Of a DNA stretch of 64,000 nucleotides, positions 51,160 through 60,004 are shown one piece after another; positions within the stretch are counted from its first letter, which is position 1, and every line of letters begins with the position of its first letter. Below the pieces are notes generated by a model. The model was not told the DNA's origin and did no database searches. It saw only the letters and a list, made by a program, of their open reading frames with translations. The position numbers were made by a program, and so were the translations under genes. This stretch comes from DASRAU01 sp035638075 (lineage in GTDB: Bacteria > Acidobacteriota > Polarisedimenticolia > Gp22-AA2), in contig DASRAU010000046.1 in the NCBI GenBank assembly GCA_035638075.1, positions 1 through 64,000 of the forward strand. The letters are read 5' to 3'.

Positions 51160-54100
51160 ATGTCCGACCGCCAGGCCTTCCGCGGCCTCCTCGTCTGTCT
51201 CCTCCTGTCCGGCATGAGCGGCCTCATCTACGAGGTGGCCTGGGTGCGCTCGCTGGAGCTGATCTTCGGCGCCACGACCTTCGCGGTGGCGACGGTGCTC
51301 GCCTCGTTCATGGGCGGCCTGGCCGCCGGGAGCGGCGTCGCGGGGGCCCTGGCGGAGCGCCTGGAGCGCCACCATCCGCTCCGGGTCTACGCCCTGTTCG
51401 AGGTCCTGATCGCCGCCACGGCGCTCGCCGTGCCCCTGACCTTCACGCTCCTCGTGCCGCTGTCACGGGGGATCTGGAACGCCTTCCAGGCCTCCTTCGC
51501 GATGTTCAGCCTGCTGCGCTTCCTGCTCTGCGTCGCGGTGCTTTTGGTTCCGACCGCGCTCATGGGGGCGACGCTTCCGGTGCTGAGCCGCTTCGCGAGC
51601 GCGGGTCTGAAAGCCGATGGCGGCGGCGAGTCGGCGCGGCGCGTCGGGATCCTGTTCGCGGTCAACACGGCCGGAGCCGTCGCCGGGTGCGCCGGCGCGG
51701 GGCTCCTGCTCCTGCCGGCTCTGGGACTGCTCGGGACGCAGCGGCTGGCGGTGGCGCTGAACCTGCTGGCGGCCGCGGGCGCCTTCACGATCGCTTCGCG
51801 CTTCCCGTTCAAGACGCCGGAGCGCTCGACGGCCGCCGCTTCGACCGCGCCGGCCGGCGCGGCTGCTTCGTCCGCAGCGCCGGGCGAAGCCGGGACGACG
51901 AAGGCGGCGCCTTCGACAGGTCCGGCGGTGCGTCTCGAAGATAGGCGGCGCGCCACCTTCCTGGTCGGCGCGTACGCCGTGTCGGGCGGCGTGGCGATGC
52001 TGTACGAAGTCGCCTGGACCCGTTATCTCGTCCTGGTGCTCGGCTCCTCCACCTATTCCTACACCACGATGCTGACGACGTTCCTCGTCGGGCTGACGAT
52101 CGGCGCCTGGATCGGCACGCGGGTGCTGCGCTCGAAGGTGGACGCGATGGTGGCGGTCGCGGTGGCGCAGCTCGCGACCGCGGCCGGCACCCTGATCGGT
52201 CTCTATGTCGCCGGTCAGCTGCCGTTCCTCTACGTGAAGTTCTACGGCCTCCTCCAGATGTCGCCGCGCGGGCTCGTGGGCGTGCAGATGCTGCTCGCCT
52301 CCGCGGTGATGTTCCTGCCGACGCTCGGCCTCGGGGCGATGTTCCCCCTGACCATCGGCGGACTGGCCCCCGCCGGCGAGCGCGCCACGCGCCTGGTCGG
52401 GCGGGCCTACGCCTGGAACACGCTGGGCGCCATCGCCGGCTCGGTCGCCGCCGGGTTCTGGCTCCTGCCGGGCCTCGGAAGCAAAAACGTCCTGGTGCTG
52501 GGCCTGCTGCTCAACACGGCCCTGGCGATCGCGGGCTTCCTCCGGACGTCGAACGTTTCGCTGTCACAGGTGCGCCGCATGGCGCTCCTGGGCGTGGCGA
52601 CGCTGCTCGTCGGGAGCCTCGTCTTCGCCGGCCCCGTGTGGCGCACCGACATCCTCTCGAGCGGCATCTACCGCTACGCCGAGCGGTACCTCGGCCTCGA
52701 TCACGCCGCGTTCGACGCCCGCGTGCGGCAGAGCCACGGCGAGTTCCTGTTCTTCGACGAAGGGCTGACCTGCACCGTCGGCGTCTTCCGCACGACGCAG
52801 TCGCTGACCCTCCAGGTCAACGGCAAGCCGGACGCCTCGGTGCCGCCGGGGGTTCCCGACCCGGTGGCGACCGGCAAGGCGGTCCCCCTCGGCGACATGC
52901 CGACGCAGGTGCTGGTGGCGCAGCTGCCGCTCCTGATGGCGAAGCAGATCGACGACGTCCTGCTCATCGGCCTGGGAAGCGGCGTGACCCTCGGCTCCGT
53001 GCTGACGCACAAGGTGAAGCAGGTCGACACGCTGGAGCTGGAGCACGCGGTGGTGCTGGCCAGCCGGTTCTTCGACGGACACAGCGGCGCGCCGCTCAAG
53101 GACCCGCGCGTGCACTTGATCGTCAACGACGCCCGCAACGACCTGCTGGTGCGCGATCGCACCTACGACGTCATCATCTCCGAGCCGTCGAACCCGTGGA
53201 TTCCCGGCGCCGCCACCCTGTTCACGCGCGACTTCTTCAGGATCGCCCGGAGCCGCCTCAGGCCGGACGGCGTCCTGTGCCAGTGGATCCAGCTGTACGA
53301 GCTGTGGCCGGAGGACTTCCAGGCGATCCTCCGGTCGTTCCAGGAGGTCTTCCCGTCGGTGCAGATCTGGCGCGTCGGGTACGACGCGGTGCTGCTCGGG
53401 GCGCCGGCCGACATCCCGCTGCCGGTGTCGCAGATGTTCGCGCGCGCCTCGAACCGGGTGCGCGCCGACCTGTCGCGCATCGGCGTCCGCGGTCCCGAGG
53501 ACCTGCTGGCCCACTTCTGGATCGGCGGGGACGACCTGAAGGGCGCGATCGCGCCGGGGCCGATCAACACCGACGACAACATGCGCATCGAATTCGCCGC
53601 CCCGCTGCGCATGCTGTCCCGCGATCCGAAGCGCCTGGAGCGCCAGGGGGCGGAGCTGGGGGCGATGTTCCGCGGCCGCACCACCGGGGCGCTGTCGCTG
53701 CTGCGCTTCCCGGACGCGGATCCCGCCCGGCGCGCCCTCTTTCTTTCGCGGCTCTCCGAAGCCACGCTCGAGCAGGGTCACGCGGACGAGGCGGCGGTCT
53801 ACGCCACCGAGGCCTGGCGCCTCGACCCGCAGCCCGATGCGGGCCGCGCCCGGGCGGCGGCGCTCGCCGCGGCCGGCCGCGCGGAGGAGGCGCGCGCGGC
53901 GCGCGAGGAAGGAACGCGCGCCTTCCCGAACGATCCGGAGATCCGCCGCCTGGCCCTGGTCGCGGCGGCGCAGGCGTCCGATCCCCAGGCCCAGGAGCGG
54001 GAGGCGAAAGCGCTGCTCGCGCTCAAGCCGGACGATGCCGAGGCGCGCTTCCGTCTCGCGCAGGCGCAGGAGAAATCGGGTGACGCGGCGACCGCCCTGA

Positions 54101-54714
54101 AGACGATCGAGCCGCTGCGGCCGCTGCGGGGCGCTGCACCGGCGGCGCCCGCGGCTCCGGCCGCGCCGGCGGACGAGCGCCTCGATGGAGCGGCCCTCCT
54201 CCTGGGGCGTCTCCTCGTCGGAGCGGGTCGCGCAGCGGACGCCATCGATCCCCTCACGCAGCACCTGACGCGCCATCGCGACGACAAGGAGGCGCAGGCG
54301 CTCCTGGTGCGTGCCTTCAACGCCTCGGGCAGGACCGAGGAGGCGCAGGCGCTCGAGCGTCGACTGGCCCCCGACGCGCCGGCGCAGGCCGAGCGCCGCC
54401 TGCAGGAAGCATTGGCTGCTTTCAACTCCCGGAACCTCGCGGCGGCGCGCAGCGCCCTGACGCAGGCGCGCGACTACGCGCCCGAGGATCACCGCATCGC
54501 GTTCCTCCTGGCCCGCACCCTGCGCGCCGGGGGCGATCGTGCCGGCGCCATCACCGAGATCGAACAGTTCCTGCACCTTCGTCCGGACACCCCCTGGGCC
54601 CTGGGCTTCCTCTCGCAGCTCTTCGGCGAGGACGGACAGACCGAGCGCGCCACCGCGACCGCGGCCCGTTATCGCGCCGTGGCCGGCGGAGAAGACTGGG
54701 CGAAGGTGGATTGA
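51160..54714 (+). CDS. Membrane spermidine-synthase-like protein with TPR tail
   Basis: The 1184-residue protein joins a membrane region, a methyltransferase-like aminopropyltransferase domain and a TPR domain. Residues 1-520 hold about 14 helices in two similar halves (SGMSGLIYEVAWVRSLELIF and SGGVAMLYEVAWTRYLVLVL). Residues ~540-830 carry DVLLIGLGSGVTLGSVLTH, VDTLELEHAVV and YDVIISEPSNPWIPGAATLF of the spermidine synthase fold. TPR-like Ala/Arg-rich helices run from ~860 to the end. Similar fusions are widespread in environmental bacteria, and their substrate is unknown; true polyamine synthesis is not assured. Helix pairing suggests an ancient internal duplication. Confidence 0.85.
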   Translation: MSDRQAFRGLLVCLLLSGMSGLIYEVAWVRSLELIFGATTFAVATVLASFMGGLAAGSGVAGALAERLERHHPLRVYALFEVLIAATALAVPLTFTLLVPLSRGIWNAFQASFAMFSLLRFLLCVAVLLVPTALMGATLPVLSRFASAGLKADGGGESARRVGILFAVNTAGAVAGCAGAGLLLLPALGLLGTQRLAVALNLLAAAGAFTIASRFPFKTPERSTAAASTAPAGAAASSAAPGEAGTTKAAPSTGPAVRLEDRRRATFLVGAYAVSGGVAMLYEVAWTRYLVLVLGSSTYSYTTMLTTFLVGLTIGAWIGTRVLRSKVDAMVAVAVAQLATAAGTLIGLYVAGQLPFLYVKFYGLLQMSPRGLVGVQMLLASAVMFLPTLGLGAMFPLTIGGLAPAGERATRLVGRAYAWNTLGAIAGSVAAGFWLLPGLGSKNVLVLGLLLNTALAIAGFLRTSNVSLSQVRRMALLGVATLLVGSLVFAGPVWRTDILSSGIYRYAERYLGLDHAAFDARVRQSHGEFLFFDEGLTCTVGVFRTTQSLTLQVNGKPDASVPPGVPDPVATGKAVPLGDMPTQVLVAQLPLLMAKQIDDVLLIGLGSGVTLGSVLTHKVKQVDTLELEHAVVLASRFFDGHSGAPLKDPRVHLIVNDARNDLLVRDRTYDVIISEPSNPWIPGAATLFTRDFFRIARSRLRPDGVLCQWIQLYELWPEDFQAILRSFQEVFPSVQIWRVGYDAVLLGAPADIPLPVSQMFARASNRVRADLSRIGVRGPEDLLAHFWIGGDDLKGAIAPGPINTDDNMRIEFAAPLRMLSRDPKRLERQGAELGAMFRGRTTGALSLLRFPDADPARRALFLSRLSEATLEQGHADEAAVYATEAWRLDPQPDAGRARAAALAAAGRAEEARAAREEGTRAFPNDPEIRRLALVAAAQASDPQAQEREAKALLALKPDDAEARFRLAQAQEKSGDAATALKTIEPLRPLRGAAPAAPAAPAAPADERLDGAALLLGRLLVGAGRAADAIDPLTQHLTRHRDDKEAQALLVRAFNASGRTEEAQALERRLAPDAPAQAERRLQEALAAFNSRNLAAARSALTQARDYAPEDHRIAFLLARTLRAGGDRAGAITEIEQFLHLRPDTPWALGFLSQLFGEDGQTERATATAARYRAVAGGEDWAKVD

Positions 54715-54730
54715 CCGGGGCCGCCCCGGT
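54714..54730. terminator. GC hairpin between convergent genes
   Basis: ACCGGGG (54714-54720), loop CCG and CCCCGGT (54724-54730) lie in the 30 bases between two convergent stops. The stem overlaps the last base of the upstream TGA. There is no T-tract. Confidence 0.4.
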
Positions 54731-54744
54731 CGCGGGCGGGAATC

Positions 54745-56241
54745 CTAGAGAGTGACGCGCAGGGCCAGCCCGGATCGGCGCACAGGAAACCCCGGCGCCG
54801 TCTCCATCGCGTCGTTGGTGCGCAGGTGGTACGCCTCGAGGCGATAGCGCTCGGCGAAGCGCCAGACGATCGATCCCGTGCCGCCGTGAATCGGGCTGTC
54901 CAGCGTGGCGACCGGGGCGCGCGGCGCATCGTTCTCGTCGTACGCCTGCCGGCCCCAGGTTCCCTCCACCTTCCACGAGAAGCGGCCGCCGTCGAGCTGG
55001 TCGGTGAGCCGCATCCGGAAGTATTCCTGGTCGTAGCGGATCGGGTCGAGGTAGCCGAAGTCCCGATCGTCGTTGTAGCGCATGAGCCGCGCCACGCCCG
55101 CGAGGGTCAGGGTCGGTCGTGGCCACGTCGTGCGCCATTCGACGCCGGCGCGCAGCCCCTCGCGCGCGTTGCCGTCCGAGTAGCGTCCCAGCTCGCCGTA
55201 GCCTTCGAGGGTCCACGCCGGGGTGAAGCGCCACCAGACGTCGAGCGCCGCGGTGTCGAGCCGGATGCCCCAGTCCACGAGCGCGGCGGAGTCCAGCAGC
55301 GGCCGGCGCGACGTGGTGGCGACCATGGTCAGCGACGGGCGCGCTTCCCAGCGCAGCAGCGCGTCCCCCATCACGAAGGTGCGGTCGTCGCCGTCGAGAT
55401 CCTCCTGGCGCGCGGCGCCGGCGCGCGCCTCGAACGACAGTGGCTTCACCAGGTGCGACGCAACGCCGGCGACGAACGAGGTGGTGTCGAGCTGCGGGTC
55501 GCCTGTGCCGGAGAAGCCGGGAGCCGATTCGCTCTCGGTCTCGTTCCCGGTCAGGGCGACCCGCACGTGCGTCTGCGGCTCGGCCACGAACGAGCCGGCG
55601 AGCAAGAGCGAAGCGAGGTGGTTGCCGCCGTTGTCCTCCTGGAACGTCGGCGCGAGCTCGAGCGTCGGCTGCTGGCTCAGGTGGATCTCTTTCTGCAGCG
55701 CGCGGGCCTCGGCGCTCTCCGGATGATCGAGGACGAGCGTGTCCGATTGCGGCAGCGCCTGCCGGTCGAGGCCGAGCGCGTGCGCCTCGCGCACGGCGCC
55801 GACGCGGGCCTCGACGTTCTTCGGGTCGGCCCGGTTGACGTCGATGTAGAAGAGGCGGGCATGCTCGTGATCGCCGATCGCCGCCTTCACGCGCGCCCGA
55901 CCGAGGTGCGCCTGGATGGGCGCGATGCGTCCCTTCTCCATCTTCACGTAGTGCGCTTCCGCCTCGTCCCAGTGCCGGCGGGCCTCGAGGTTCAGGCCCT
56001 GGGCGAGGAGACGCTGCGCCTCGAGATCCGGCCCGGCGTCGGCGGCCGCCTCGGCGTTCGAGGGAGGGGTCGGGGGCACCGGGACCTCGGTGGCCGGAGA
56101 GGTCGGATTGGCAGGCGGCGGATCGGCTGAAACCCGCTCCGGATCGGGGTTTCCGGCGGCCCTCGCCGGCGAAAAGACGGCCGGAAAGAAGGCCAGGAAG
56201 GCCGCCAGGGCGGCGCCCGCAACTCGAACGTTACGCGTCAG
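54745..56241 (-). CDS. Outer-membrane barrel protein with N-terminal TPR-like region, probable CTG start
   Basis: The usual start codons give a truncated protein (GTG 56079). Reading upstream in the same frame reveals a textbook signal peptide, TRNVRVAGAALAAFLAFFPA then VFSPARAAG, whose only suitable initiator is CTG 56241. That CTG is preceded by AGAGG at five bases. The 498-residue product then has a Pro-rich linker, TPR-like helices (about 75-190) and a C-terminal ~300-residue barrel of amphipathic strands ending RSGLALRVTL. The terminal Leu is preceded by alternating hydrophobics, as in outer-membrane proteins. The architecture resembles exopolysaccharide or cellulose export barrels (BcsC/YaiO-like), which is a guess. 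Confidence 0.75.
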   Translation of the reverse strand: MTRNVRVAGAALAAFLAFFPAVFSPARAAGNPDPERVSADPPPANPTSPATEVPVPPTPPSNAEAAADAGPDLEAQRLLAQGLNLEARRHWDEAEAHYVKMEKGRIAPIQAHLGRARVKAAIGDHEHARLFYIDVNRADPKNVEARVGAVREAHALGLDRQALPQSDTLVLDHPESAEARALQKEIHLSQQPTLELAPTFQEDNGGNHLASLLLAGSFVAEPQTHVRVALTGNETESESAPGFSGTGDPQLDTTSFVAGVASHLVKPLSFEARAGAARQEDLDGDDRTFVMGDALLRWEARPSLTMVATTSRRPLLDSAALVDWGIRLDTAALDVWWRFTPAWTLEGYGELGRYSDGNAREGLRAGVEWRTTWPRPTLTLAGVARLMRYNDDRDFGYLDPIRYDQEYFRMRLTDQLDGGRFSWKVEGTWGRQAYDENDAPRAPVATLDSPIHGGTGSIVWRFAERYRLEAYHLRTNDAMETAPGFPVRRSGLALRVTL

Positions 56242-56302
56242 ATAGGCCTCTTTCGTCGCTGCAGGAATCGGAGACTCGCCTTTCTAGCCCAAAGGAGGTT
56301 CC

Positions 56303-56332
56303 TTGACAAGCGCCGTATCCTTTTAATACTGT
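56303..56332 (+). promoter_or_regulatory. Predicted dprA promoter
   Basis: A perfect TTGACA (56303-56308) is followed after 18 bases by TACTGT (56327-56332), in an AT-rich pocket. The start codon lies 31 bases downstream. TAATAC at 56324-56329 would give a shorter, less likely spacing. Confidence 0.5.
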
Positions 56333-56363
56333 CGTCGCCTCCCGCGTCGCAGTGAGGTGCTCG

Positions 56364-57344
56364 ATGGCGTCCCCTTCCAGGGGCGATTTCGACCGCGCGC
56401 GACGGCTGGGGGTCGTGGTCCTGACCCCCGATGACCCAGGATATCCCCCGCTCTTGAAGGGGACGGCCGATCCGCCCGGGGTCCTTTACATGAGGGGCGG
56501 GATCTCAGCCGACGACCGGCTGGCGATCGCGGTCGTCGGGGCGCGCCGGGCCACCCCCCATGGGCTGGAGCTGGCCCGGGGGATCGGCGCCGATCTCGCG
56601 CGGGCCGGCTTCACCGTGGTGAGCGGGCTGGCGCGGGGCATCGATGCCGCGGCACACCGCGGGGCCCTCGAGGGAGGAGGGCGGACGGTCGCGGTGCTCG
56701 GCTCGGGGATCGATCGCATCTACCCCGAGGAGCACGAAGCGCTGGCGCGGTCGATCGCGCAGCGCGGGGCGCTCGTGAGCGAGCGCGCGCCGGGCGATGC
56801 GCCGCTCGCGGCGCACTTCCCGCAGCGCAACCGCATCATCGCCGGGATGGCGTGGGCGACCGTGGTCGTGGAAGGGACGCACAACTCGGGTTCGCTCATC
56901 ACCGCGAACCTGGCGCTGGAGGAGGGACGACTGGTGTTCGCGGTGCCCGGCAACGTCGGCGAGCCGAACGCGGAGGGGACGAACGCGCTGCTGCGTTCCG
57001 GCGCGCACTGCTGCCGTGGCGCCGGGGACGTGCTCGAGGATCTCGGTCCGATGATCGTCGAGACCGCCGCGCAGGTCGCGGCCGCTCGCCGCCCGTCCGC
57101 GGACGCCGGTGCGGCGGTGCGGAATGGAGACGGTGTCTCCGGCACGCCGTCCGCGGGCGCGGACACGAGTCCGGACGAGCGCGCGGTGATCGCGGCGCTC
57201 GCCCGCACGCGCGGCAAGGATGCGGAGGCCATCGGACGCGCCACCGGGCTCGCGCCGCAGGCGTTGTCCGTGGCGCTCCTGGGGCTCGAGCTGCGCGGAA
57301 TCGTGGCCACGAGCCCCGGTCCGCGCTATTTTCTGAAGGCGTGA
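56364..57344 (+). CDS. dprA: DNA-processing protein DprA (Smf)
   Basis: The 326-residue protein has the Rossmann-like core that loads RecA on incoming single-stranded DNA: VVGARRATPHGLELARGIGA, VVSGLARGIDAAAHRGAL, AVLGSGIDRIYP and EGTHNSGSLITANLALEEGR. A C-terminal winged-helix-like domain (about 265-325) follows a low-complexity linker. The N-terminal SAM/HhH domain found in many homologues is missing, so the protein is shorter than usual. The predicted promoter 31 bases upstream makes a longer form unlikely. ATG 56364 follows GAGGTG. topA lies just downstream, a common arrangement. Confidence 0.93.
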   Translation: MASPSRGDFDRARRLGVVVLTPDDPGYPPLLKGTADPPGVLYMRGGISADDRLAIAVVGARRATPHGLELARGIGADLARAGFTVVSGLARGIDAAAHRGALEGGGRTVAVLGSGIDRIYPEEHEALARSIAQRGALVSERAPGDAPLAAHFPQRNRIIAGMAWATVVVEGTHNSGSLITANLALEEGRLVFAVPGNVGEPNAEGTNALLRSGAHCCRGAGDVLEDLGPMIVETAAQVAAARRPSADAGAAVRNGDGVSGTPSAGADTSPDERAVIAALARTRGKDAEAIGRATGLAPQALSVALLGLELRGIVATSPGPRYFLKA

Positions 57345-57361
57345 GGTCTTTTCTGAAGGCG
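57329..57361 (+). repeat. 13-bp direct repeat across the dprA stop
   Basis: TTTTCTGAAGGCG occurs at 57329-57341 and again at 57349-57361, period 20, with the TGA of dprA between the copies. It looks like a small tandem duplication. Confidence 0.75.
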
Positions 57362-57363
57362 GC

Positions 57364-57379
57364 TCCGGAGCGCTCCGGA
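57364..57379. promoter_or_regulatory. 16-bp perfect palindrome before topA
   Basis: TCCGGAGCGCTCCGGA is fully self-complementary. It lies 21 bases before the predicted topA -35 element, and may be an operator or a weak terminator hairpin for dprA. Confidence 0.35.
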
Positions 57380-57400
57380 TGGGCACCGGGCTTGCAGGAT

Positions 57401-57429
57401 TTGACAGCCGCCTATATTTGTCCAACGAT
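57401..57429 (+). promoter_or_regulatory. Possible topA promoter
   Basis: A perfect TTGACA (57401-57406) is followed after 17 bases by AACGAT (57424-57429), a weak -10. The start codon is 32 bases further on. Confidence 0.4.
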
Positions 57430-57461
57430 AGGGACCCCTGCGGGGCCGAAGGAGAGTCTTC

Positions 57462-59975
57462 TTGGGTAAGTCGCTGGTCATCGTCGAGTCGCCGGCCAAG
57501 GCGAAAACGATCAACAAGTTCCTCGGCCGCAACTTCACCGTCAAGGCCTCGATGGGTCACGTGCGCGATCTGCCGAAGCGCAACCTCGGGGTGGACGAGA
57601 AGAACGACTTCAAGCCGACGTACGAAGTGCTCCCGGGCCGCAAGAAGGTCATCGACGAGCTGAAGAAGGCGGCGCAGGGGGCCGACAAGGTCTACCTCGC
57701 GCCCGACCCGGATCGGGAAGGCGAAGCGATCTGCTGGCACCTCGCCGAGATCCTCAAGAAGACCAACAAGAACCTGCACCGCGTGATGTTCAACGAGATC
57801 ACCAAGCGCGCCGTGCAGGCGGGGATCGACAACCCGCACAAGATCGACGGCAACCGGGTGGACGCGCAGCAGGCGCGGCGCATCCTCGACCGCCTGGTCG
57901 GCTACAAGATCTCGCCGCTGCTCTGGGACAAGGTCCGGCGCGGCCTGTCGGCCGGGCGCGTGCAGTCGGTGGCGCTGCGCATGGTGGTCGAGCGCGAGCG
58001 CGAGATCCAGGCGTTCGTGGCCGAGGAGTACTGGACCCTCGGCGCCCACCTCGAGGGATCGGCGCCGCCGCCGTTCGAAGCGCGCCTCATCAAGATCGAC
58101 GACAAGAAGGCCGACCTGAAGTCGAAGGACGAGACCGACGCCATCGTCGCCTCGCTCAAGGGCGCCGCCTTCACCGTCGGCTCGGTCGAGTCCAAGGAAA
58201 AGAAAAAGAACCCGGTCCCCCCCTTCATCACCAGCAAACTGCAGCAGGACGCGTCGCGCAAGCTCGGCTTCACGGTCAAGAAGACCATGACCCTGGCGCA
58301 GCGCCTGTACGAAGGAATGGAGCTGGGCGACACCATCGGCACCGTCGGTCTCATCACCTACATGAGAACCGACTCGACCCGCATCGCCCCCGAGGCGCTG
58401 CAGGAGGTGCGCGATCACATCGCCCGCGTGCACGGCCCGGAGTACCTGCCCGACGAGCCGCGGCAGTACCGGACGGGGAAAATGGCCCAGGAGGCGCACG
58501 AGGCGATCCGGCCGACGTCGATGGAGCTGGCCCCCGACGCCGTGAAGGCCTATCTCCAGAAGGACGAGTTCCTCCTCTACAGCCTCATCTGGAACCGCTT
58601 CGTCGCGTCGCAGATGAAATCGGCGGTGTTCGACGTCACCAGCGCCGACATCAAGGCGGGACGGTGCCTGTTCCGCGCCACCGGTTCGACCTTGAAGTTC
58701 GCCGGGTGGCTGGCGGTCTACCAGGAGATGATCGACCGCGAGCGCGCCGAGCGCGACCGCGCCGAGCGCGAGCGCAAGGACCCGGGCTCGACCGCCGAGG
58801 AGGACGACACGGCGCGCCTGCTGCCGCCGCTGGAAGCCGGCATGGCGCTGGAGCTGAAGAAGCTCGATCCGAAGCAGCACTTCACCCAGCCGCCGCCCCG
58901 CTTCACCGAGGCGTCGCTCGTCAAGGAGCTCGAAGAGAACGGCATCGGCCGCCCGTCCACCTACGCGACGATTCTCGCGACGCTGCAGAACCGCGAGTAC
59001 GTCGAAAAGACGGAAGGGAAGTTCGTCCCGAGCGAGCTGGGGCTCACCGTCACCGACCTCCTCGTCAGCCACTTCGGCGACATCGTCGACGTCGGCTACA
59101 CGGCGAAGATGGAGGAGGAGCTCGACGAGATCGAGGAAGGCCGCCTCGACTATGTCGCGGCGCTGAAGGACTTCAACAAGCAGTTCTCGAAGGACCTGAA
59201 GGCCGCCACCAAGAACATGGAGAACATCAAGACCAAGGAGGAGCCGACCGATCGCGTCTGCGAGAAGTGCGGCAAGCCCATGGTCATCAAGTGGGGCCGC
59301 TACGGCCGCTTCCTCGCCTGCACCGGCTACCCCGAGTGCAAGAACACCCAGGAGCTGGCGTCGGTTTTGAGCAGCGGCGCGGCGTCGGCCGCCGGCGGCG
59401 CCGCCGGAGCCAACGGGACCGTGTCCGCCGAGGCGCCGGTCATCCCCGAGGACCACGGCACCTGCGAGAAGTGCAGCTCGCCGATGGTGTTGCGCCGCGG
59501 CCGGTTCGGTCCGTTCCTCGCCTGCTCGGCCTACCCGGGCTGCCGCAACACCAAGAAGATCGCCCTCGACAAGGAAGGGCGGATCACGGTCACGAAGAAG
59601 CCGGACCGGATCCTCGACGAGCCCTGCCCGCAGTGCAGCAAGCCCCTGGCGGTCAAGGACGGGCGTTTCGGCGAGTTCACCGCCTGCTCGAACTACCCCG
59701 AGTGCAAGTACATCAAGCTGAAGGAAGTCGGTCTCGACTGCCCGCGCGACGGCTGCGGCGGCAAGATCGTCGAGCGACGCTCGCGGCGCGGCCGCACTTT
59801 CTTCGGGTGCAACAACTATCCGAAGTGCGACTTCGTCACCTGGTACCGGCCGATCGCCGAGTCGTGCCCCTCGTGCAATCGTCCCTACACGCTGGAGAAG
59901 GTCACCAAGCGCGAAGGGACGACCCGCTTCTGCGACAGCGAAGGCTGCGGCTACAAGAAGGCCGTCAACTCCTGA
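57462..59975 (+). CDS. topA: DNA topoisomerase I
   Basis: The 837-residue type IA topoisomerase relaxes negative supercoils. It has a Toprim domain (SLVIVESPAKAKTINKFLG with Glu9; LAPDPDREGEAI with Asp82 and Asp84) and the active-site Tyr300 in TYMRTDSTRI. Five C-terminal cysteine-rich zinc modules follow, the first CEKCGKPMVIKWGRYGRFLA with CTGYPEC, the last CPSCNRPYTLE. A Gly/Ala insert (about 630-655) separates modules one and two. The start is TTG 57462 with AAGGAGAG seven bases upstream. Confidence 0.96.
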   Translation: MGKSLVIVESPAKAKTINKFLGRNFTVKASMGHVRDLPKRNLGVDEKNDFKPTYEVLPGRKKVIDELKKAAQGADKVYLAPDPDREGEAICWHLAEILKKTNKNLHRVMFNEITKRAVQAGIDNPHKIDGNRVDAQQARRILDRLVGYKISPLLWDKVRRGLSAGRVQSVALRMVVEREREIQAFVAEEYWTLGAHLEGSAPPPFEARLIKIDDKKADLKSKDETDAIVASLKGAAFTVGSVESKEKKKNPVPPFITSKLQQDASRKLGFTVKKTMTLAQRLYEGMELGDTIGTVGLITYMRTDSTRIAPEALQEVRDHIARVHGPEYLPDEPRQYRTGKMAQEAHEAIRPTSMELAPDAVKAYLQKDEFLLYSLIWNRFVASQMKSAVFDVTSADIKAGRCLFRATGSTLKFAGWLAVYQEMIDRERAERDRAERERKDPGSTAEEDDTARLLPPLEAGMALELKKLDPKQHFTQPPPRFTEASLVKELEENGIGRPSTYATILATLQNREYVEKTEGKFVPSELGLTVTDLLVSHFGDIVDVGYTAKMEEELDEIEEGRLDYVAALKDFNKQFSKDLKAATKNMENIKTKEEPTDRVCEKCGKPMVIKWGRYGRFLACTGYPECKNTQELASVLSSGAASAAGGAAGANGTVSAEAPVIPEDHGTCEKCSSPMVLRRGRFGPFLACSAYPGCRNTKKIALDKEGRITVTKKPDRILDEPCPQCSKPLAVKDGRFGEFTACSNYPECKYIKLKEVGLDCPRDGCGGKIVERRSRRGRTFFGCNNYPKCDFVTWYRPIAESCPSCNRPYTLEKVTKREGTTRFCDSEGCGYKKAVNS

Positions 59976-60004
59976 CGGGGCGCCTGCGCGCCCGCGGAGA
60001 TCCG

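Noticed and set aside
48009..51944. Very long open frame on the + strand opposite the FG-GAP gene
   Set aside because: Its translation is Arg/Pro/Gly/His-rich with no domain, and the opposite strand has clear calcium-loop repeats. It is a GC-bias shadow. The same holds for long antisense frames at 1197-3149, 7344-10574, 11613-13685 and 56505-59456.
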